A DNA stretch of 64,000 bases from Moringa oleifera. Lineage: Eukaryota; Streptophyta; Magnoliopsida; Brassicales; Moringaceae. A program made the position numbers and the translations under genes. The stretch's first letter is position 1. Every line of letters starts with the position of its first letter. This document shows positions 53,969 to 64,000 of the stretch, piece by piece. The stretch is from positions 10,728,001-10,792,000 of the forward strand of contig JAJFZO010000609.1 in the NCBI GenBank assembly GCA_021397835.1. The letters are read 5' to 3'. The notes below the pieces were generated by a model. That model saw only the letters and a program-made list of their open reading frames with translations, was not told where the DNA came from and did no database searches.

Positions 53969-56900
53969 ATGGGAATTCTATCAACACTTCATTCAATTAC
54001 TTGCTGTGTTATTCTACTATGGTTTATGAGCTTCTTACTGCCTTTTAGTTGTGCTGCACCAAGCAGAACAATCAGAAGCACAAGAAACAATGGAAACGAA
54101 ACAGATCATCTTGCTTTACTGGCCATAAAGTCGCAGATTCAAGACCCTCTGGGAGTGACTAGCTCATGGAATGCTTCAGTGCCCATGTGTCAGTGGAAAG
54201 GGGTCACATGCGGCCACAGGCACAAAAGGGTTACCAAGTTGGATATAAGCAACCAAAAATTGCGAGGTTCTCTATCTCCCTACATAGGGAACCTAAGCTT
54301 CCTAAGGATTCTCTACCTTGATGACAACAGCTTCCATGGCGAAATCCCCCCAGAACTTGGTCGCCTGTCCAGGCTCGAAAGCCTGATCCTATCGAATAAC
54401 TCCTTCAGGGGCTTAATACCAGCCAATCTATCCCACTGCTCTTATCTTGTTGAATTTGATGCTTATAACAACAACCTGGCAGGTCATATCCCAGCAGAGT
54501 TTAGCCGCTTGTTGAACCTTGAGATACTCGCAATTCAAACCAATTTTTTGACAGGCCAACTCCCGGCTTTCTTGGGGAATCTTTCAGCTTTGCAGGTTAT
54601 TTCTTTGGCAGAAAATATCTTGCAAGGCAACCTTCCACACACACTGGGCCAGCTGAGAAGGTTAAGATTTCTTGGACTAGAAGGAAATCAACTATCTGGT
54701 ATTCTTCCCCCTTCTATTTTTAACATCTCTTCCCTCAAAGATTTTGACATAGGAAGTAATTATTTTCATGGTAATCTCCCGCCTAACTTAGCCTTCACTT
54801 TACCAAACCTACGGAACTTCATGGTTTCTGATAATAGTTTCACTGGACCCTTACCAGAGTCATTGTCCAATGCTTCACAGCTTGGTAGGCTGGATGTGGC
54901 AAATAATCATTTCAGTGGCAAAGTGTCAATGAGTTTCGCTGGCCTCAAGAATCTCTGGTGGTTACATCTTGGAGTCAATAATCTGGGCAGTGGCACAGCT
55001 GGGGATCTAGATTTCATCACATCTGTAACCAATTGCAGCAAGTTGCAGCAATTTGGGTTAGAGGAGAATCAATTTGGAGGAGTGCTTCCAGATTCTATAG
55101 CCAATCTCTCAACAACACTGACAGTGTTAGTGTTAGGATCTAATCAAATATCTGGCACCATTCCTTTGGGGATATCAAATCTTGAAAACCTGCATGAAAT
55201 TGGGTTGGAGCTGAACCATTTAACCGACACCATTCCTGACACTATAGGCAAGATTAAAAGTTTAGAAAGAATGACCTTGGGAGGAAACAGATTCTCAGGA
55301 AGAATTCCTCTATCTATAGGAAATCTGTCAATATTAAGCTGGCTGGATTTGTCAGAAAATTATTTACAAGGCAGCATACCTTGGACACTAGGTAAGTGTC
55401 AGAAATTAGTAAAATTGGGTTTAACTAAGAACAGGCTCAACGGCTCTGTCCCCATGGAAATCTTTACCATTCAGACCCTCTCCATTGGCTTATATCTGAA
55501 TGACAACCTTTTATCGGGCCCCTTGCCTCTAGAAATAGGAAAATTGAAGAATCTTATTGCATTGTATATATCTGGGAACCAATTTTCGGGCGAGATTCCC
55601 ATTACCCTGGGAGGTTGTACAAGCTTGGAAATTCTTCATGCAGAAGGAAATTCTTTTTATGGATCCATTCCTACTTCTCTGAGTTCTTTGAGAAGCCTTG
55701 AAGTAGTAGATCTCTCTTGCAACAACTTGTCTGGCCAAATTCCCAAGTACTTTGAAAGTTTATCCTTCTTAACATACTTAAATTTATCTTTCAACCACTT
55801 GGAGGGAGAGGTACCAACAGGACGACCTTTCAACAATGCATCGGCAGTTTCATTGAGTGGAAATGAGAAGCTTTGTGGAGGTCCAGCTGACTTGCATTTG
55901 CCATCATGCAACTTGAAAGAATCGAAGAAATCAAAACCAAGTCTGTCACTCAAGCTAGCCTTGATAGCTTCTGGAGTTTTAGGATTTATTTTGTTGTCAT
56001 CTGCGATAATTTTCTACTGGTTTAAAAGTCAAAAACTCAGGAACGAAGCTCCAACATTCTCGAGTAATTTGATTCCACAAATCTCGTACCACCAACTCCG
56101 TGAAGCAACAGATGGATTCTCACCGGCTAATTTGATCGGTGAAGGAAGCTTTGGGCAGGTGTATAAAGGAATTCTCAACCAAAACCAAGGTAGAACTACT
56201 ATTGCAGTGAAAGTGATGAATCTTCAACACCGAGCAGCATCCAAGAGCTTCATAGCAGAGTGTGAGGCCTTGAGAAATGTCAGACACCGCAATCTGGTCA
56301 AGATAATATCCGCTTGCTCTAGCATTGATTTTCAAGGTAACACTTTCAAAGCCCTTATTTATGAGTTCATGCCCAATGGGAGTTTAGAGAGATGGTTACA
56401 CACACTTCCTGAAGCAAATGGGGAACCTAGAGAAACGAGGAGCTTAAGCTTTCTTCAAAGGTTGAATATCACAATAGATGTGTCTTCGGCACTTGTTTAT
56501 CTCCATCACCACTGCCAGGTGCCTGTAATCCACTGTGATTTGAAGCCAAGTAATGTTCTTCTTGATGATGACATGGTCGCCCATGTAGGAGACTTTGGCC
56601 TGGCGAGGTTTTTCCCAAAAGCCACCAACATATCCTCTGCAAATCAAACCAGCTCCCTTGGTCTAAAGGGAACAGTTGGTTATGCAGCACCAGGTAAACG
56701 TTTCATCTCCATTTCAAACAGCAACATCCATCTTGGTCATGTTTGTTCTTAGGGACATGTGAATTATTCTAGCTTAATATGCAAACATCCTACTTACATC
56801 GCATTGAGATGTGACATTGCAGAGTACGGGATAGGTGGTGAGACGACTACGAGCGGCGATGTGTACAGCTTCGGGATACTTCTTCTGGAAGTGTTCACCG

Positions 56901-57238
56901 GGAAGCAACCCACTGACGAGATGTTCAAGGATGGTTTAACCCTTCATGATTTCATAAAGATGAGACTGCCTGATCAAGTGACTCAAATTGCAGATCCCTT
57001 GCTTCTAAGTGAGGCCAATGCAACAGAGAATGGTGCAAGTTCCAGCAGAAACCCGAGTCAGGCACAAGGCAGAGAGAACAAAATGATAGAATGCCTGCTT
57101 TCAATCCTAAGAATTGGAGTCGCATGCTCTGCTGAATCACCCAAAGAGAGAATGGACATCAATGAGGCAGCCAAGGAATTGCATTCTATGAGGGACAAAT
57201 ATCTAGGCGCTGGAATCCACACAACAAGACAAATGTAG
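53969..57238 (+). CDS. LRR receptor-like kinase, subfamily XII (non-RD, EFR/Xa21-like)
   Basis: Two exons, 53969-56693 and 56823-57238, joined in phase in APEYG; 1046 residues. Signal peptide (about 1-30), LRR N-cap ([11 protein letters not shown]...CQWKGVTCG, 47-82), about 20 LRRs (to ~640), transmembrane segment (about 662-684, [20 protein letters not shown]), then a kinase with GEGSFGQV (~722) and [10 protein letters not shown] (~854) with Cys in place of Arg of the HRD motif. This makes it a non-RD kinase, typical of pattern-recognition receptors; DFG (~875) is present. Subfamily XII includes FLS2, EFR and Xa21, which detect bacterial peptides at the cell surface. The ligand here is unknown. 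The single intron before EYG is the usual one for the group. All parts look intact. Confidence 0.94.
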
Positions 57239-57728
57239 TGCTTAAGCATCGTATTTGGGTACCTGCGTTTAACTTATGGCAAGAATAAATTCGGCCTCTG
57301 ATGAGCAGAGTCATAGCTGAGTGTGATGCTGCTGCCTTCAGCTCATCACCCAGTAAGCTATTTGGTGCATATTAACAATGTGTATGAGTGAAACTATGTA
57401 TTCATGAGTTTCAGATTTCTGAATCAGAAGGATATCAGAATATCAACAGTTGAATTGAAGAAAACCTATCTCTGATCACATAATTATTACAAGAAATACA
57501 CGATTCGTCCCCAAAGGAGATTAATTGGAACACGGATATGGCAATTGAGATCATGAAGAGAAAAAGATGAACGAACTACCAGAGGAAAATCATATCCTGC
57601 CATAAAAGCAGCATGATTTAAGAGAAAAGAGAAGAAAGAGAAGTTTTTTTTGGGGGGGTGAAGAGACTACATCCATGAGAAGTGCACAATTTTTGTATAG
57701 AACAAAAGGCAATAGATTTTTCCAATGA
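57239..57728. other. Receptor kinase 3' UTR / downstream
   Basis: No coding sequence. Contains the RLK 3' UTR and a purine-rich stretch (57580-57660) with a short poly-G run in TTTTTTTTGGGGGGGTG at about 57644-57660. Confidence 0.5.
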
Positions 57729-57935
57729 TCAGCGGGCGTGATGGTAATCGACGACCTCGGATTCGTTCGCGGACAGTAAGTCCGCGATGAAGAACGTGCT
57801 CCACTCTCCGGTGACATCATCGACGCTGCGTGGGTTGGAGCCGCCGGTGACGCTGTGGGAATCCTCAAACCACAAGAGCTTCCCCTGCTGCAACACGAAC
57901 CAAAACTCCAATCCCTTGGGAATGCTTTTATCAGC
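57729..57935 (-). pseudogene. Fragment of a PH-domain protein gene (AtPH1-like)
   Basis: The minus strand encodes PKGLEFWFVLQQGKLLWFED, NPRSVDD, then TGEWSTFFIAD and ESEVVDYHHAR with a stop. These match in order the conserved blocks of the small plant pleckstrin-homology protein AtPH1: the 'WFVL.QGKL.WF' strand pair, a middle 'FFIAD', and the terminal 'SEVVDYD' motif. The stretches that normally lie between them are missing, so it is a deleted, non-functional copy. It is GC-richer than its surroundings. It abuts repeat copy B. Confidence 0.7.
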
Positions 57936-58150
57936 AATCAACGGTAATAACAACAATCAATGTCCATGACTTTCTTGTCCACATTCAGAATTTTCAATTT
58001 TAAGGTTCATCTAAGCATCAGGGACACCACTACTTGTGAACAAACAAACTTGGGCCAGCCTCTAAGTTCTGAAAACACTGCTGCTCATAACTATGCTCAA
58101 ACCATGCTGAAAAAGTTCTTGCGGACGTACCAGGGAAAGGACAGAAAGAA
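57920..58150. repeat. Local dispersed repeat, partial copy B
   Basis: Shares CTTTTATCAGCAATCAACGG, CAGAATTTTCAATTTTAA, GTTCATCTAAGCATCA and TCTGAAAACACTGCTGCTCA with copy A (52725-52900), and matching segments with copy C. It lacks the first ~400 bp of the other copies. Confidence 0.8.
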
Positions 58151-58599
58151 AATAATTATGGAAGTAATTATGATTAATAATATTAAAAATTAAAATCTTA
58201 TTGAATGAATTAAAAAGATACTTCCAAAATTAAATTCACCGTGATGGAAGGTGACTAAAAAAGAACTTCTGGTGCATTATAAATATATATATTTTTTAAT
58301 CAAGAATGGTATATATATAATAAATTCAAGATAAACAAATCAAACTTCTTCCATAGCATAATTTATTAAAAAAATTAAAAATAAATTTAATTGATCAGAT
58401 TATATTTTTTTAATTAATTATTTTACATGTAAAAATCACAATGTTTCTAAAATTTATGAAGTAAACTTATGCATGATTAATTCACATAAATTAAGGAAAG
58501 TCTAACATGGGATATCAGACAAGTGCAGAAACTGATTCTAGTGAAAAATTCCCTCTGTCGTTAGATAACTAAACTCAATTTGTCACAAAAATTATCGAC

Positions 58600-58970
58600 C
58601 GGGCAGCATACTTTGAACATGGCAATCAGTGTCAGAAATTAGTAAAATTGAGTTTAACTAAGAATAGGCTCAATGGCATTGTGCCCTCAGACACTCAATT
58701 GGCTTATATCTAAATGACAACTTATTAACAACCCCTTATCTTTGGGAACAGACAACTTGAAAAATCTTATTGCATTATATATTTTTGGGAACCAATTTTC
58801 TACTGAGATTCCCATCTCCATTAAAGCTTGTACAAGCTTGAAAATTCTCAATCACTCCTATTTCTCTAAACTCTTTGAGAAGCCTTTAAAGTGGTACATT
58901 TCCCTTGCAACAAATTGTCTAACCAAATTCCAAAGTACTTTTAAAATTCATCTTTCTTAATATACTTAAA
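58600..58970 (+). pseudogene. Degraded fragment of an LRR-XII receptor kinase
   Basis: The stretch lines up with about 55370-55790 of the neighbouring receptor kinase. Shared strings include GTGTCAGAAATTAGTAAAATTG, then TTGGCTTATATCTAAATGAC, TTGAAAAATCTTATTGCATT, GGGAACCAATTTTC and TGTACAAGCTTG. Several small deletions and in-frame stops break the LRR frame (only residues like [16 protein letters not shown] survive at 58742 on). It is a remnant of a tandem duplicate. Confidence 0.85.
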
Positions 58971-59049
58971 TTAGTAAAATTAGTAAACTTCTAGTAAATA
59001 ACAATAATCCAACAGAACCAGAATCATCTGAAGTCCCCAAGTTTGTTAA

Positions 59050-59735
59050 TGTTGTAAATTCATCAAAATCCACTCTGCTCCATGTACACGGTCTTCTTTT
59101 CATGTGTCCTGTATGAAGTCACAACTGATTCTACGGCAACTGCAACAATCCAGAACAACTCAAATAGGAAGCCAACTGATGTCAGGAGTTCCCATTCTGG
59201 TGTGAAACCAAGTTGGCATTTTCTAGGGAAGAGACATGAACAGAAGCCTACCATAACAGGTTTAAGGTACAAGATGGCTAGCAGCAGCTTGTGGTCCTTA
59301 GAATCATGAACAAGATCCAATGTTCTTCTTGCTTCGGTAAGATCCAACATGGATCCAATGAATCAATCAATGTGGGCTTCCTCTTGAGATCTTAAGGATT
59401 CGACTACATGCACTGTCCATCTGCATCTCTAGCTCCTTCACAAGGATGTTTATCCAATACTTTTATCATTGTTTGATGGTGATAAGAACATGAATGATCA
59501 TCACTTTCTTGTTCATGTTCAGAATTTTCAATTTTAAGGTTCATTCAAGCATCAAGAACACCAGTTGAGAACAAACAAACTTGGACCAGCCTTTACTGAA
59601 AACACTGCTGCTCCTAACTAGGGTCCAACCACGCTGATAAAGTTCTTGTAAATGCACACTAAAGAAATGTAATAAATCCACACCATTTAATAGGAGATAA
59701 TACAATTGGGATGCCACAGGCAATAAGACACCTGC
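59050..59735. repeat. Local dispersed repeat, copy C (~690 bp)
   Basis: The second long copy of the repeat seen at 52320-53025. On the minus strand it holds a 95-codon open frame (59063-59350) with hydrophobic stretches (LLTSVGFLFELFWIVAVAV); in copy A the same stretch is broken by stops. The protein is not one I recognise and may be a decayed exon. Confidence 0.75.
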
Positions 59736-61000
59736 TACCAATTTCCAATCATCTAACTCAACAAATTCACACTCAACAAGTTTCCCGGTTTTGTAAGTTC
59801 ATACAATGTCATATTCTTAAAATTCACTATATTAACAACACCTTGCAATCATAAGACCTTGTTGTCATGGTAAGCTGTTCCGCAAACTCCTGTTTCTTCT
59901 GGCACTACAATGTTGAGAATCTTTTACCCTCCAAGCCTTCACACTAGCCATTCTAAGAGCAACTCAAACATTACTTTTATTTCAGCCCAGGGAGAACTAG
60001 AACCAGGTCTCTAAAACTTATGATAGCTAATCCTTTGACACTCTGCCTTTGAGTCTCACATGTATTTCCTTGCAATTTTGAGCTTTATCAAAAATTAAAT
60101 CATATGCATATTGGTGAAGGTTTAGATGGCAAGCCATACATTGTATGTTCAAACTGTACAAACATGAATCTTGAAGATGTAGTTCAGGCAAGGAATCAGC
60201 TAAAACCACTGGCATCCAACATAGGTGATTTTAAGAACAGTTTTAACAAATAAATGAGCTCTAAAATATCAGTTGCTCAATCACATCAAGCGGGCAGTAA
60301 GCATCTGCATATTTGATTAGTAACAGCTTAGACCAGAATCATTTATGATAATGATCTAATCATTTCATCCATCATCCCCCCATCAAGGCGTAGCAGCAAC
60401 CTATAGTGCTTGAACCTACATGTGATAAGCTAGAATTTGAATGTTTCCTTTAAGAATATCAAATTATTCCAAATATCAGAGAGAGATTATTATATACATA
60501 AATGGTAGACTTTCCATATATATGTAATCAGATCAGATATCATTCGTGAGAGTCAATACTGGGTTGCTTAGTTGTGCCAGGCCCAATTAATATTGAGCCA
60601 GCATTAGTTTCGCTTTTCCATTTTTCCTGTTCCTCCCTATTTACATTTCAGTTTTCAAAAGCAAGAGAAATACTTTTAAGAGTAAGAGCATCAACAGAAA
60701 AGATAAAACACAATTACAATACATGAAAAGGAAAGGAAAATGAAAAAAACACCTTGAATGCATAATGGTTGGTAATTGTTGAACAATTACCACTTCACTA
60801 GATAAGCAACAAGATCACACAGCCGATGATACCTCATATTGAACAATTACCACTTCACTAGATAAGCAACAGGATCACACAGCTCATGATACCTCACATT
60901 GTTCAATCGAACAGGTAATATTAAAGAAAGCCTAATACAAGGAAGTTGAACACTTGCATTTTACCAAATAAATCCAAGCATTTGACTTACCAGACAAATT
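59736..61000. other. Downstream region of the MKK gene
   Basis: No protein-coding frame with recognisable content. Part of it is likely the MKK 3' UTR, on the minus strand. It includes the 60-bp tandem duplication at 60781-60900. Confidence 0.5.
60781..60900. repeat. 60-bp tandem duplication
   Basis: 60781-60840 and 60841-60900 are the same 60-base unit (starting GAACAATTACCACTTCACTA) with four substitutions and no indels. It lies about 100 bp downstream of the MKK stop codon. Confidence 0.95.
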
Positions 61001-63663
61001 TCAAAGGGTTGCAAGTGGGGATCCCGCATTGGTGAAGTAAGACGATAGATCAATATCCAAGTCATCATACATGCTTATGAAACGATGTCTCTGTTTCAGG
61101 AGGAGGGAGAAGAAAATCGAGAAAAAGGTCAACTTTAGAGAATCGATGAATACATAATCTAGTCAATCTTTTTTGCTTTAAGGAGCAAAAGCGTTGCAAA
61201 GAGTTTAAATACCATAAGTTCATGTGCTGATTTTCTGTCATTTGGCTCCTTTTGTACGCTGAAATAGACAGTAGAACGCCAGAATAGGCATCAGAAAGAA
61301 TTGCAAGATCCAGGAGAAGAAAACATTGATCTTTCGGTCAAAGATAATGAATAACAGGACCATAGGAAAATAAGGAAAAGAAAAAAGGCAAACTGACATT
61401 ACTAAATTACTTGGAACACATCAAATCCTAAAACATAATACGAGAAAGTTCTTGATTGGAAATGCTTCCCCAGTCTCAGGAAAAGGGATAAATAAGAGGC
61501 AGACCAAGTGCCTTGCAGAAAAAAAGTTCTTGATCTCTGACCTCCATTCACACACTTGAAAGCATCAAAAAATAAATCTGTGGTATCTTTTCAGAAGCAG
61601 ATACATCGAGATACTTTGTGCAAATGTAATCTTTACCATGCAGATATAAATGAGCAAAACTCGGGAGAAAATTGATCAGCAGGCACACAAGGTTCTGGTT
61701 GGTCAACAATGGCTTCCATAAGCTCATAAAAGCTAGTCCATCCCTCCCTCTGCCCTGGTGGGGAATAGGGAAATTGGCCTGTTGCGCTTTCGAGCAACAC
61801 TAGCCCCAAGCTCCAAATGTCACTTTTGTTCCCATATTTACCTCCGCTAATTCTCTCTGGCTACAGGAAAAAAAAAGGACTTGCAGATCAGCAACTTCGA
61901 AAGTTTTGACCATGAGAAGAGAACAGACACCTTAACAGCCAGTGGAAGAAAAAAGAACTAATTAGTAATGAAAAGCATGATGACAGTATGATATGTAAAA
62001 GAAAATTACTCACAGACATGTAGTTGTAGGTGCCAACAAAAGTATTTGCCTGTCCTGAGGTGCTTGCCATTATTGCACTCACACCAAAGTCAGTAATCTT
62101 CACTTCCCCTCTATGATTTATCAACAAATTAGAAGGTTTTAAGTCCCTGTGAATAATGTGCCTTTCATGATGAAGATACAACAAACCCTTCAGCACCTGC
62201 ATTGATCAAAAGAGTGTAGAAAAAGAGTAAAGGCTTCATAACAAATTGTAGTCAGCTGAAAACTTTAAGAGATATATATCTCTCCATGTCTCATACCTGC
62301 TTACAGATAGCAGCAAGATAAGGTTCAGGAATTGTTTTGACTTTTTTGAGAAAGTCTGCCAGAGACCCACCATCCATGTACTCCAAGATGATTGAAATGG
62401 CACCATTGTTATAGAACGACTGATACCATATAACAACATATGGACATTGCGATGATTGATTAATTTTCAACTCTTGAGCAATCTGCTTGCGAGCTGACTC
62501 CTCAATATTCATTTGAATAACCTGAAGTGGGAGAACATGTCATAACTTAAGAAGCTGTGAGAACAAGACAGATGTGATATGTTAAAATATGAGGTTTCTT
62601 TATATCCCAATAAAATTTTAAAAAAAATGGATATGATGATTCAGAGAAGAGCAAACAACAAAGCTAGTTCATAAAAACATTTATCAGCAAAGTGAAATGG
62701 TAAAATAAGCAAGTCGGCTGCAAGTGTAGAATGTTGATACGAAAAGTCCTGCCTTGAGTGAAAAAGAAACAGTTTGTATGGATGCATGAGATAGAACATT
62801 ATAATCCTAACATTCTAAATAGATTAAATTTTGAACTGTTCAACAACCAAATTGTTGAGGGCAGGAGTTCACTTTCTAATAAATAAACATAATGTTCGAA
62901 ACATTAACTGGAAGCCAAGGTACAAAATCAGATAAAAAAATGGCATGCCCATGAATAATCTTCACCAAGACCAACAGCTGGAAAATTGAATCCTCCAAGA
63001 ATTAGGTGATCACATTCATCATTCTTACTGGAACAGCCATTGAAAAATATATCTGGGAAGCAGAGTTCAACTGAAAATATATTCTTTAGCTCAAAGCAAA
63101 CAACGAGAAATGTGGGAATCAAGCCCAACTACCATGGAAAACATGCCCGGTATAAAATCTTGCAAATAACGGGGTGATCATAATTATAGATATTGTGCCA
63201 TATTCTGCTGCATTTGTGGAGAAGCATAAGGTCCAAAACAACCATAATTTTAACCTAAACAGCCAATGGAGACAGAATATTCAACTTTGGAAGCAATAAA
63301 GAATACACACAGTACCGCATGACAAGGGTTGAATTGTTAAAAAGTACCGCAAGACAAGGTTGAATTGTTAAAAAGTACCTTTAAGGCAAAAAACTGGCCA
63401 GTCCATTTGTGTTGCACCAATTGCACAATTCCACCACTTCCCTTTCCAATGACTTTAATCATGTCTAGGTCTGCTAAATTTAATTGGTTGTCGGACTCTG
63501 ACGGCTTGATAGGAGGTGGCTACAAATATTAAAAAAATGCAGAAAACCTAAGTTAAAAGACTTGAGGCCTATAACAACTTGTATCATAGATATGTTTTCT
63601 TCACTGAACTACAGATTTCACATTCGAATGCATATATGGTCACTTGAGCAAAAAAACTGAAGA

Positions 63664-63701
<38 letters not shown>

Positions 63702-64000
63702 AAGCCTAGAACTGAGAATGGAAGAAAAAAGAATACTACCAAAATGAGAGGAGAACAAAGATTCAAAATTTACACTCCCTTGAGACACCAATTTCAAACG
63801 TTAGAACAAAACCTTCTTCATCTTCGCACTGTTGAGTAACATATAGTAACTTCAGGCAATGAAATTTGAGCCATTGAATGCAAGGAAACAAAATTAATAA
63901 CATTGAATTGAGGTACAAAACAATTTACAGCTTCAGATTCATTTTGAGAAACAATTCGAACTCCATCCTTATTGACAAGCAGATCTCCTTCCATGAACGT
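61001..64000 (-). CDS. MAP kinase kinase, MKK2/MKK1-like (5' end outside window)
   Basis: Seven exons on the minus strand: 64000 (cut) to 63929, 63519-63379, 62521-62297, 62196-62014, 61860-61637, 61258-61213, 61090-61001; 326 residues in view. About 30 N-terminal residues, with the MAPK docking site, are beyond the edge. The first visible exon has [16 protein letters not shown]. The kinase shows [24 protein letters not shown], and the plant MKK activation loop TSGQANT in the form T-x5-T, then GTYNYMSPERI and the C-terminal [14 protein letters not shown]. This is a dual-specificity kinase that phosphorylates the T-E-Y loop of MAPKs; MKK1/2 act with MEKK1 and MPK4 in stress, cold and immune signalling. 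All catalytic motifs are intact and all exons join in phase. Confidence 0.94.
63312..63374. repeat. 32/31-bp tandem duplication next to a splice donor of the MKK gene
   Basis: The units GTACCGCA(T/A)GACAAG(G)GTTGAATTGTTAAAAA at 63312-63343 and 63344-63374 differ by one base and one indel. The next bases, GTACC at 63375-63379, are the true exon boundary on the minus strand. Confidence 0.9.
63668..63699. repeat. (CT)16 microsatellite in an MKK intron
   Basis: Uninterrupted CT run (GA on the gene strand) of about 32 bases in the intron between the first two visible exons. Confidence 0.95.

Overview
The window is nuclear DNA from a dicot plant. Genes are intron-rich with GT-AG splice sites, intergenic DNA is very AT-rich, and the gene families are plant-specific: CC-NBS-LRR, UGT with a PSPG box, kinase plus U-box PUB, clade A PP2C, LRR-XII receptor kinase and MIR156. 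I cannot name the species. Exon coordinates were worked out by hand from splice sites and reading frame, so start codons and UTRs are the least certain parts.

Layout. 1-657: 3' end of an NBS-LRR resistance gene. 2687-2960: a MIR156 precursor with its TATA box. 4447-5862: intronless UDP-glycosyltransferase (UGT91-like). 7138-11450: nine-exon USP / kinase / U-box E3 ligase. 12072-14265 (minus): plastid-type glyoxalase (VOC) protein. 16857-18425: intronless domesticated Harbinger (ALP1-like) nuclease homologue. 19546-27346: 13-exon NDR (AGC) kinase. 28.1-31.6 kb: AT-rich spacer with a 190-bp-period array. 34392-46293: 14-exon gene for a 1290-aa nuclear protein, possibly the ADA3 subunit of SAGA; one intron carries two related LINE fragments. 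49747-51917: clade A PP2C (HAB1-like). 53969-57238: non-RD LRR-XII receptor kinase, followed by RLK debris, a PH-domain gene fragment and three copies of a local repeat. 61001-64000 (minus): MAP kinase kinase (MKK2-like), cut at its 5' end by the window edge.

The genes do not form an operon-like system; each has its own promoter. Several act in signalling: ABA (PP2C), MAPK and NDR cascades, immune perception (NBS-LRR, RLK) and developmental phase change (miR156). From memory, close homologues of the PUB, NDR kinase, 1290-aa protein, Harbinger-like gene, MKK2 and a MIR156 gene are also clustered in two Arabidopsis segments (around At2g194xx and At4g298xx). This window may therefore be an ancestral block from before that duplication; this needs a synteny search.

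The most unusual items are two successive LINE insertions at one intron target with a perfect 18-bp duplication, a transposase-derived gene missing two of its three catalytic residues, a 28-nt poly-C run, and a tandem duplication that copies a splice donor in the MKK gene. I found no convincing wholly new biological system.
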